From: Prosthecobacter sp.
GTDB taxonomy: Bacteria; Verrucomicrobiota; Verrucomicrobiia; Verrucomicrobiales; Verrucomicrobiaceae
Direction: 5' to 3'
DNA: 8,045 nucleotides
Assembly: GCA_025869455.1 (NCBI GenBank)
Contig: JAOZVT010000653.1
Location: forward strand, 1 to 8,045
This document shows, piece by piece, positions 1-5,834 of the stretch (the first letter of the stretch is position 1; the number at the start of each line of letters is the position of its first letter). The notes beneath the pieces are model-generated. The model was given only the letters and a program-made list of their open reading frames with translations, searched no databases and was not told where the DNA came from. Both the position numbers and the translations under genes were made by a program.

Positions 1-1777
1 GCAATGGATCTCCGGTTTTTAAATCACGAGCGCGCACGATGTCTGCCCGGAATTCTAGATCTAGATTGGTCTGATCTGCGGGAGGTGTTTCATCTGTGAG
101 GGGATGCAAAAGATGCACGGTGGCATCCAGTTCAGCGCCTATGAATTCGGCATCTGTGGAGCGATATCCAACGATCGGGAATCCACTGCCAGCATCCACG
201 CCCCCCGTTGGAAAGAGGCCGATGTAGTTGTTAAAGCGATTGTAGTAGCCGCCGATGCTCCCGGTGACCCAACCCGTGCGTTTACGAAAGTTCAAATCAA
301 TGCCGATGGATTGCTCCACATCGAGTTTCGAATCGCCCGTTTCAAAGACGCCAGTCGCAATGTGCGGCCCATTGGCAAACAGCTCTTGGTAGGTCGGTGC
401 GCGCTCCGCATAAGTTGCGGACAGGGCGATGGCATAATCATCGGTAGGATTATAAACCGCGCCGAGTGAAGCACTCAAATTGTCGAAGCTGCGTGTCTGC
501 CCTGTGCCAAAGGCGGGATTGTCCGAATTGAGAGATTCGACGCTGACATGCTCATAGCGAGCCCCAAATTGCATTCTCACAGGCCCAACAGGAAGTTCTT
601 CAAAAATGAAGAGGCTGTTAGACCGCGTGTTGACGGCAGGAAGGAAAGCCTCATCACCCAAGGCTGAAAAATCACTGCCATCCGTTTGGTAACCGATGAC
701 GCCTTCCATCCCCGCGATCTTCTCATGCTTCACCTCCACACGACCATCCCAGCCTTCGTTTTTGAAAACGGTTCCTGGTTCAGTGCCTTCAAATTCGGTG
801 TGCTCGTATTCAGACCAAGCAAAGCGGTAATTGATCTCCTTGATCCAAGGCATAGGCTCATAAAAGGCACCCCGTACATCGACGCGTACCTGTTCCATAT
901 CAATGCTGATGCCCTCTTCAGCGGGGGAGGCGTAGTTGGTATGAAAGGTGGAAAGAGAAGCCCCGATGAAGCCCCAATCTTCAATGAAACTGAGTCCTCC
1001 AGAGATCCCTTCTGAGCGCAGGTTGCTGCCTGGTAGGTGTCCTTCTGAGCCAGCTTCGCCTGTTTGTTTTCGGTAACGATCTGAGAGCGAATTACCTGGG
1101 ATGGCCAAGTCCTCTGCCATGCGGCTGAATGCTTCAAAATGAAACGCAATGGGGCCATCTCCACCTTCTACCATCACATTGCCACCATAGCCATTGTCGG
1201 CTGAGGAATAGCGTCCACCCAGACTGCCGTGAATGCCGTCAATTCGTTCCGTGGGGATTCGGTTATCCAGGGCATTGACGACGCCACCAATGGCATTGGA
1301 GCCATAAAGCAAGGTGGCTGGGCCACGCACCACTTCCAGACTGGTGACATTGGAAACATCAAAACTCACCGCGTGATCCACACTCGTGCCGGAGGCATCA
1401 ATGGTGTTCAGGCCATTTTGTAAAACACGGATTCGGTCGCCATCCAAGCCACGGATCACCGGGCGACTGGCCACGGGGCCGAAGTAGCTGCTACTCACTC
1501 CTGGCTGGCGTGCGAGGGTCTGCCCAAGGGTGGGTTCTAGGGCCAACTGGAGTTTCGTGCCCGTCAACACGGAGGCAGGTTGAGCCTGCTCAAACAAGGT
1601 CCGGCCGAGAGGCGCGGTGACAATGATTTCGTCGAGAGTGGTTTCTTCGACGGCGGCCGCAGGCTGATTGGCTGCCTGCTGAAGGGTGGTGGTCGCAGTC
1701 TGAGCTAAGGCCGTGACAGAGCTGCCAAAAACAATGGCCAACGACAAAAATGCACCGGTGCTGAGAGGGTTTTTCAT
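1..1777 (-). CDS. TonB-dependent receptor, ZnuD-like (probable zinc uptake), 3' end missing
   Basis: Outer-membrane beta-barrel receptor that would import a metal or metal complex using TonB energy. The minus frame is open from the ATG at 1777 to the left edge, giving 592 codons without a stop. A signal peptide covers about residues 1-26 (Lys at position 3, hydrophobic core, cleavage near ALAQ). A TonB-box-like segment, TLDEIIVTAP, lies at 47-56. The plug domain follows, with RPVIRGLDGDRIRVLQNG at 105-122 and EVVRGPATLLYGSNAIGGVV at 148-167, then barrel strands. The segment ERAPTYQELFANGPHIATGV at 458-477 is the part I most associate with ZnuD-type receptors. Family members are usually about 650-750 residues, so roughly 100 C-terminal residues, including the last strand, lie outside the window. 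The gene diverges from a znuA-like gene 171 bp away, which supports zinc as substrate, but this is inferred. No Shine-Dalgarno motif precedes the ATG; the leader there is pyrimidine-rich (CCCCTCT). A siderophore or other metal receptor is possible. Confidence 0.9.
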   Translation of the reverse strand, partial: MKNPLSTGAFLSLAIVFGSSVTALAQTATTTLQQAANQPAAAVEETTLDEIIVTAPLGRTLFEQAQPASVLTGTKLQLALEPTLGQTLARQPGVSSSYFGPVASRPVIRGLDGDRIRVLQNGLNTIDASGTSVDHAVSFDVSNVTSLEVVRGPATLLYGSNAIGGVVNALDNRIPTERIDGIHGSLGGRYSSADNGYGGNVMVEGGDGPIAFHFEAFSRMAEDLAIPGNSLSDRYRKQTGEAGSEGHLPGSNLRSEGISGGLSFIEDWGFIGASLSTFHTNYASPAEEGISIDMEQVRVDVRGAFYEPMPWIKEINYRFAWSEYEHTEFEGTEPGTVFKNEGWDGRVEVKHEKIAGMEGVIGYQTDGSDFSALGDEAFLPAVNTRSNSLFIFEELPVGPVRMQFGARYEHVSVESLNSDNPAFGTGQTRSFDNLSASLGAVYNPTDDYAIALSATYAERAPTYQELFANGPHIATGVFETGDSKLDVEQSIGIDLNFRKRTGWVTGSIGGYYNRFNNYIGLFPTGGVDAGSGFPIVGYRSTDAEFIGAELDATVHLLHPLTDETPPADQTNLDLEFRADIVRARDLKTGDPL

Positions 1778-1804
1778 AGAGGGGATGACCGTCACACGAC
1801 GGCT

Positions 1805-1844
1805 AAATTTGTTAAAGCAATCAATTTGCAAATGCAACTAATTT
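1805..1844. promoter_or_regulatory. candidate shared operator between receptor and znuA genes
   Basis: The 171 bp between the two divergent starts contains an AT-rich patch with nested symmetry. ATTTGCAAAT at 1824-1833 is a perfect 10 bp palindrome. TTGCA-AA-TGCAA at 1826-1837 is a perfect 5-2-5 inverted repeat overlapping it. Outside these, AAATTTGTT (1805-1813) and AACTAATTT (1836-1844) form an imperfect inverted repeat matching at 8 of 9 positions. A Fur-family zinc regulator (Zur) site is the expected control for such a gene pair, but the sequence is not a clear match to the Zur boxes I know from Proteobacteria. No convincing -35/-10 pair could be fixed on either strand. The site is inferred from symmetry and position only. 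Confidence 0.3.
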
Positions 1845-1948
1845 ACGAAATAAGCTCTCGCGTGCTGCGTTTTATGTCAGTATGTTTTGAGGCCACTTCC
1901 TTTTGGTGCTGTCTGCTTGTGCTGAATTTCACCCTCCTCTTTCTCATC

Positions 1949-2854
1949 ATGACTCGATCCTTATTTCTCATTTTCAGTCTCTTCATTGCAGCACTGAATG
2001 TTCATGCTGAACCCCTGAAGGTGGCGAGTTTGCATCCGCTTTTGGCTGATCTGGCTCGTCAAGTCGGTGGAGATCAGGTGGTGGTGGTGGAAATCATGAA
2101 ACCTGGTCGTGACATTCATCACTTTGAGCCATCGCCTCAAGACCTAGCCGCGATGCGCGGATCACGACTGGTTTTAGCGTCTGGCAAGGAACTGGAAAGC
2201 TTTCTGCCCAAGTTGCGTGACAGTCTGGGAGCAGGCGTTGAGATCCTGGAAGTCGGTGAAAAAATCCCGTCCATCTCAGCTCAGTGCAATCACGATGATG
2301 AGGAGGATGGAGACGATCATCACCATCATCACGGGGCGGATCCACATTGGTGGCACAGTGCTGAAAATATGAAGCGGGCCGCACGTATTTTGGCGGATGC
2401 GTTTTCTGCCGCAGCCCCAGCGAATGCGGACGTTTATGCCAGTGGTGCGAAGGCCGCTTCAGCGCGTTTCAGTGAGCTGAAAAGTTGGGCGCAAAAGCAA
2501 ATCGCCACCATTCCGCGTAGTGATCGTAAGCTGGTCACGGCACACGCGGCTTTTGGTTACTTTTGCAAAGAATATGGCTTCGAACCCATCTCGGTTCTCG
2601 GCATTGGGCGTGGTGATGATGCCTCCATGAAACACATTGCAGAAACCATTCAGACCATTCGTGAATACAAGGTGAAGGCTGTGTTTCCAGAGGATCAGGC
2701 GAATCCGAAAGTGCTCACCGAAATTGTGCGCAGCACCGGAGTGAAGACGGGTCAGGTCTTGATTGCTGATGGCACCTCCCTGGAGGCGCACACATTTGAA
2801 ACCATGTTCACGCACAACGTCAAAGCTATCGTTGCAGCTTTGGCGGGTGAGTAG
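1949..2854 (+). CDS. znuA: ZnuA-like zinc ABC transporter substrate-binding protein
   Basis: Periplasmic metal-binding protein (cluster A-I, ZnuA/TroA/PsaA family) that passes zinc to an ABC permease. The chosen start gives 301 residues, with a signal peptide at 1-20 ending in NVHA before EPLKVASLHPLLADL. The frame is open further up, to an ATG at 1826, but that adds 41 residues that would bury the signal peptide, so 1949 is preferred. Likely metal ligands are His57 (DIHHFEPSP), His133 (DPHWWH), His199 (TAHAAFGYF) and Asp274 (IADGTS). A His third ligand, rather than Glu, points to zinc over manganese. Residues 115-128 form a His/Asp/Glu-rich loop with five consecutive His, typical of ZnuA and thought to act in zinc capture. 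No Shine-Dalgarno is visible; the leader is CT-rich. The gene diverges from a ZnuD-like receptor and no znuB or znuC lies next to it: the next gene, 12 bp downstream, faces it. Manganese specificity cannot be fully excluded. Confidence 0.92.
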   Translation: MTRSLFLIFSLFIAALNVHAEPLKVASLHPLLADLARQVGGDQVVVVEIMKPGRDIHHFEPSPQDLAAMRGSRLVLASGKELESFLPKLRDSLGAGVEILEVGEKIPSISAQCNHDDEEDGDDHHHHHGADPHWWHSAENMKRAARILADAFSAAAPANADVYASGAKAASARFSELKSWAQKQIATIPRSDRKLVTAHAAFGYFCKEYGFEPISVLGIGRGDDASMKHIAETIQTIREYKVKAVFPEDQANPKVLTEIVRSTGVKTGQVLIADGTSLEAHTFETMFTHNVKAIVAALAGE

Positions 2855-2866
2855 GAGCGTTGGGCT

Positions 2867-4078
2867 TCAGATTTTCTTCAGCGTCATCACACACTCTAGG
2901 TGTTTGGTCTGCGGGAAGAGGTCAAAGGGTTGCACTTTTTCCAGTTGGAATCCGGCTGCCGTAAAAAGCACTAAATCACGCATTTGAGTGGCTGGATTGC
3001 AGGAGATGTACACCACGCGTTTGGGGTCAAAGGCAAAGAGCTGCTGGAGGAATTCTTCACTGCAACCCGCGCGCGGGGGATCAATGATTACCACGGTGTC
3101 GCTCCGGGCATGGGGGACGGCTTTGAAAATTTCGCGTGCGTCTGCGGCGATGAAACGACAGTTCGTTAGGCTGTTGAGTTCGGCATTGTGGGCGGCTTTA
3201 CGCACCGCACTTTCAGAAAGTTCTACACCGAGCACTTCCTCGAAATGCTTGGCGGCACTGATGCCGAAAAGCCCGCTGCCACAGTAAGCATCCACGAGAT
3301 AACGTGCGCCTGCGGCTTGTGCTTCCTTCACGGCGTAACCCACGAAATCTGCCAGGATAAAAGGATTGTTTTGGAAGAAATCACCCGCCTGAAATTCGAA
3401 TTTTACATCGCCCACCTGCTCAATGGCGATTTGATCTGCCTTGGTCAGCACGCCATTGACGGCGGCACGCATCAGCAGGGTGGCTCCGTTTTTAAAGGCG
3501 TCTTGATTGGCTCGTGCCTCTGCACGCACCACCGTGAGCTGCTCATTGAGCTGCGGCATGGCGATGGGGCACTGCTCCACATCCACCATGGCATTGCGCG
3601 TGCCTACTCGCAGAAAGCCGATGGCCCCGATCTCCCCCTCTTTGGGTTTATGGAAATGCGGCGTGATTTTGGAGCGGTATTCATACTGCTTGGGCGAGGC
3701 AATCACCGGCAGCACGGGGTGCTCGATTTTGGCCATGTGCTTCAGCAATTCCTCCACCTGCCGCCGTTTCCATTCGATCTGCTTGCTGTATTCCAGGTGC
3801 TGATACTGGCAGCCGCCGCAGGTGCCAAACAGGGGGCAGAGGGAGTCAACACGCTCCACGGAGGGCTCAATCACAGACACAAGGTCCGCATTGCTGTAAT
3901 TTTTGTGATTGCGGTAGATTCGGCAGCGGACAAGCTCGCCGGGCAGGGCAAAGGGGACAAAGACGACCCAGCCATCCACCCGCGCGACACCGCTACCCTC
4001 ATTCGTCAGGTTTTCGATGCGGACATCGAGCTCCTGGTGGTAATCAAAAGGGTGGGCGACAAACTTGCGTGGAACCAT
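2867..4078 (-). CDS. rlmD: 23S rRNA (uracil-C5)-methyltransferase, RlmD/TrmA family
   Basis: SAM-dependent enzyme that makes 5-methyluridine in RNA, most likely in 23S rRNA. The product has 403 residues, normal for the family. An N-terminal TRAM-like RNA-binding domain covers about 14-72 (ELDVRIENLTNEGSGVAR). The [4Fe-4S] cysteines are Cys81, Cys87 and Cys90 (CPLFGTCGGCQYQ) plus Cys170 (VEQCPI). The catalytic domain follows: FFQNNP at 234-239, SAM motif DAYCGSGLFG at 263-272, DPPRAG at 333-338, nucleophile Cys360 in YISCNPAT, and the C-terminal HLECV with Glu395 as likely general base. All key residues are present, so it should be active. The start at 4078 leaves a full TRAM domain and lies 30 bp after a pentapeptide-repeat gene on the same strand, with a hairpin in between. 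The stop lies 12 bp from the znuA stop, with no obvious terminator there. RlmC, RlmCD or TrmA-type target choice cannot be decided from sequence alone; the iron-sulfur cluster favours RlmD/RlmC over TrmA. Confidence 0.93.
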   Translation of the reverse strand: MVPRKFVAHPFDYHQELDVRIENLTNEGSGVARVDGWVVFVPFALPGELVRCRIYRNHKNYSNADLVSVIEPSVERVDSLCPLFGTCGGCQYQHLEYSKQIEWKRRQVEELLKHMAKIEHPVLPVIASPKQYEYRSKITPHFHKPKEGEIGAIGFLRVGTRNAMVDVEQCPIAMPQLNEQLTVVRAEARANQDAFKNGATLLMRAAVNGVLTKADQIAIEQVGDVKFEFQAGDFFQNNPFILADFVGYAVKEAQAAGARYLVDAYCGSGLFGISAAKHFEEVLGVELSESAVRKAAHNAELNSLTNCRFIAADAREIFKAVPHARSDTVVIIDPPRAGCSEEFLQQLFAFDPKRVVYISCNPATQMRDLVLFTAAGFQLEKVQPFDLFPQTKHLECVMTLKKI

Positions 4079-4092
4079 CGCTACCCAGTAGC

Positions 4093-4120
4093 AAGCCTGA
4101 CGACGAGATCAATCAGGCTT
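4093..4120 (-). other. perfect hairpin over the pentapeptide stop / rlmD leader
   Basis: AAGCCTGA at 4093-4100 and TCAGGCTT at 4113-4120 are exact reverse complements, giving an 8 bp stem and a 12 nt loop. The pentapeptide gene's TGA stop (4109-4111) lies in the loop, and the stem ends 14 nt before the rlmD ATG. No T-run follows on the minus strand, so it is not a standard intrinsic terminator. It could be an RNA stability element, an attenuator or a modulator of rlmD translation; which of these is not shown. Confidence 0.4.
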
Positions 4121-4423
4121 CTTCAGGTTGTCTGAGTAAACTCGGAGTAAGTCGGTCACTAAAATGCCGTCGATTTGCATTCCCTCGTAGTTGGCATCCT
4201 CAATGGAGACATTCGTACAATTCGCGTTGCGAATCACGGCCCCCGTAAGCGCCACATCTTCAAATTTGGCAGCCGTTAAATTCACGTCGAGAAATTGTGA
4301 ATTCGCTAAATTGATATCCCGGAAGAGTGCCCCGCTGAGATTCGTGTTGATAAATTCTGCCCCTTCAAGATTTGCGTCTTCGGTTCTGGTTTTCATAGGC
4401 TTACGTAGGGGAGGCTCATTCAT
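4109..4423 (-). CDS. small pentapeptide-repeat protein
   Basis: A 104-residue protein made almost entirely of pentapeptide repeats, which fold into a right-handed quadrilateral beta-helix. From about residue 18 to 82 roughly 13 repeats run in register, for example ANLEG, AEFIN, TNLSG, ALFRD, INLAN, SQFLD, VNLTA and AKFED, with Leu, Phe, Val or Ile at the central position. There is no signal peptide or membrane segment, so it is probably cytosolic. The last 20 or so residues (ILVTDLLRVYSDNLKKPD) are non-repetitive and may cap the helix. The start could be Met1 at 4423 or Met10 at 4396; neither has a Shine-Dalgarno, and the repeats survive either way. It lies 30 bp upstream of rlmD and is probably co-transcribed with it. 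Some pentapeptide proteins (MfpA/Qnr) mimic DNA and protect gyrase, but this one is much shorter, so no such role is claimed. Its function is unknown. Confidence 0.8.
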   Translation of the reverse strand: MNEPPLRKPMKTRTEDANLEGAEFINTNLSGALFRDINLANSQFLDVNLTAAKFEDVALTGAVIRNANCTNVSIEDANYEGMQIDGILVTDLLRVYSDNLKKPD

Positions 4424-4426
4424 GAA

Positions 4427-4459
4427 AAAACCGGGAAGCGCGAGGCACCTCCCGGTTTT
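4427..4459 (-). terminator. intrinsic terminator, probably bidirectional
   Basis: AAAACCGGGA (4427-4436) and TCCCGGTTTT (4450-4459) are perfect 10-bp complements around a 13 nt loop. On the minus strand the stem runs into six T residues, so it ends transcription of the isomerase gene, whose stop is 15 bp away. Symmetric A/T flanks would allow function on the other strand too. The T-run ends 1 bp before the first possible ATG of the pentapeptide gene, at 4423. Confidence 0.85.
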
Positions 4460-4474
4460 AAATGGGGTGACAAT

Positions 4475-5473
4475 TTACTTACTGTTCTCGGCGAACTGGG
4501 CGTCGAAGATGATTTTCGAAGGTGGGAAATCCAGCTTCTTGACGAAGGCGGCGGATTCGGCGGCCCCGAATTCGCGGTCCATCGCGCCATCTTCCCACTC
4601 GACGCTCAATGGCCCACCGTATTCGATGTCATTGAGGGCGCGGATGATCTTCTCGAAGTTGATGTTTCCACGACCCACGGACTTGAAGTCCCAGTAGCGG
4701 CTGGGTTTGTGGAAATCCACGTGACCACCGAAGACGCCAGCGTCCACACCCAGATTCCAGGCGGCATCCTTCATGTGTACGTGATAGATCCGGTCACTGA
4801 ACTTGTAGAGGAACTTCACATAATCCACGCCCTGGTAGCCGAAGTGGCTCGGGTCGTAGTTGAAGCCAAAGGCTGGGTGATAGTCCACGGCCTGGAGGGC
4901 ACGCTCAGCACTGGCGATGTCAAAAGCGATTTCTGTGGGGTGGACTTCGAGAGCGAAGCGCACGCCGAGCTTCTGGAACTCGTCAAAAATTGGGATCCAG
5001 CGCTTGGCGAAGTCTGCATAACCAGCGTCGATCTGGCCTGGGAGGTTCGGTGGGAAGGAATAGACGAGGTGCCAGATGGAACTGCCGGTGAAGCCGTTTA
5101 CCACGCTCACACCAAAACGTTTGGCCGCATGAGCGGTCTTGATGATTTCAGCCGCCGCACGCTGGCGCACGCCTTCAGGTTCGCCATCGCCATAGATATG
5201 AGCTGGCAGGATCTGGGCGTGGCGCGGGTCAATGTTGTCACACACAGCCTGTCCCACGAGGTGAGTGGAAATGGCGTGGCATTGCAGACCTGCGGCTTGT
5301 AGAGCCGCACGTTTGGCGTCGCAGTAGGCCTGATCGGCTTTATCCACTTCGAAATGGTCACCCCAGCAGGCGAGTTCGAGGCCGTCATAACCGAAGGCCT
5401 TGGCCTTTTGCAGCATGGTTTCGAAGGAGAGGTCGGCCCACTGGCCGGTGAAGAGTGTGACGGGTCTGCCCAT
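4475..5473 (-). CDS. sugar phosphate isomerase/epimerase family TIM-barrel protein
   Basis: Xylose isomerase-like (AP endonuclease 2 superfamily) TIM-barrel enzyme, expected to act on a sugar or sugar derivative with a divalent metal. The start at 5473 gives 332 residues beginning MGRPVTLFTGQWADL, where the first barrel strand begins. The frame stays open up to 5899, but the extra 142 residues are low-complexity and resemble no domain. Conserved positions suggest metal or substrate ligands: Glu176 (FALEVHPTE), Asp207 and His210 (NYDPSHFGY), His231/His233 (YHVHMKDA) and Glu292/Glu294 (SVEWED). GLELACWGDHFEV at 31-43 is the second strand. There is no signal peptide, so the protein is predicted to be cytosolic. 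Transcription probably ends at the terminator 15 bp downstream. It diverges from the ThuA-dehydrogenase gene across a 361 bp intergenic region, suggesting a shared carbohydrate pathway. The exact substrate cannot be read from the sequence; isomerase, epimerase, dehydratase and keto-sugar lyase activities all occur in this superfamily. Confidence 0.88.
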   Translation of the reverse strand: MGRPVTLFTGQWADLSFETMLQKAKAFGYDGLELACWGDHFEVDKADQAYCDAKRAALQAAGLQCHAISTHLVGQAVCDNIDPRHAQILPAHIYGDGEPEGVRQRAAAEIIKTAHAAKRFGVSVVNGFTGSSIWHLVYSFPPNLPGQIDAGYADFAKRWIPIFDEFQKLGVRFALEVHPTEIAFDIASAERALQAVDYHPAFGFNYDPSHFGYQGVDYVKFLYKFSDRIYHVHMKDAAWNLGVDAGVFGGHVDFHKPSRYWDFKSVGRGNINFEKIIRALNDIEYGGPLSVEWEDGAMDREFGAAESAAFVKKLDFPPSKIIFDAQFAENSK

Positions 5474-5834
5474 AGGAATTGGTAGGTTCAGGATTCTTGG
5501 TTCAGGATTGGTCGGAAAAAAACGACGTGGCCCGATTCTCTTTAGCCTGGGAGGCTTGGCAATCGAAATGTCACCCGAAGGCGGTTTCAACCCGAACTCC
5601 CCGATTGATCGCTGCCATCGTCTGCAAATCCTGGCCTCATTCGGCTCGGTGCCTGTCGGTCCAGTATTTTTAATACAGTCCCGCAGTCTCCGAACCGTCT
5701 GAGTCGCAGGCTTTTTTGCCGCTGTCTCGCGCTGAATCGCGGAATCCGGGTTTAACCATGTGCATTCCCGATAGTGCCCGGTGCGTAAATGGTCTTCACA
5801 GCGACCGTTGATATCGCATAGCATAAAAACAACC
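5474..5834. promoter_or_regulatory. divergent intergenic region, isomerase / ThuA-dehydrogenase
   Basis: These 361 bp must hold the promoters of both flanking genes. No RNA gene or convincing coding region was seen. GTATT-TTT-AATAC at 5664-5676 is a perfect inverted repeat with a 3 nt spacer, and AGCCT-GGG-AGGCT at 5544-5556 is another; both are short enough to occur by chance. For the plus-strand gene, a weak -35-like TTCACA (5795-5800) stands 18 bp from a -10-like TAGCAT (5819-5824), close to the start. The leader before the ATG at 5835 is ATAAAAACAACC, with no Shine-Dalgarno. A frame on the minus strand is open right across, but it has no recognisable domain. Confidence 0.4.
5485..5512. 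repeat. 14-bp tandem repeat with 7-bp period, two copies
   Basis: GGTTCAGGATTCTT (5485-5498) is followed directly by GGTTCAGGATTGGT (5499-5512), matching at 12 of 14 positions. The core GGTTCAGGATT is exact in both. The half-unit structure is GGTTCAG, GATTCTT, GGTTCAG, GATTGGT, so the period is a multiple of seven. It lies 11 bp upstream of the isomerase start codon, within that gene's leader. Confidence 0.65.

Noticed and set aside
730..1164. Minus-strand open frame of 144 residues inside the receptor gene
   Set aside because: It is in a different frame from the receptor, which is continuous across this region with recognisable plug and barrel sequence.
1826..1948. Upstream extension of znuA by 41 residues from an ATG at 1826
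   Set aside because: The extra residues precede a textbook signal peptide starting at 1949, and the ATG at 1826 falls inside the candidate operator palindromes.
1778..1948. Cobalamin or other riboswitch upstream of the receptor
   Set aside because: The receptor leader is short and lacks any recognisable conserved riboswitch core; the znuA neighbour points to zinc instead.
3188..4135. Long open frame (315 residues) on the plus strand
   Set aside because: It lies antisense to rlmD, whose minus-strand product has a complete set of family motifs; the plus-strand product is His-rich low-quality sequence without a recognisable domain.
4709..5302. Open frame of 197 residues on the plus strand
   Set aside because: Antisense shadow of the isomerase gene; no recognisable domain.
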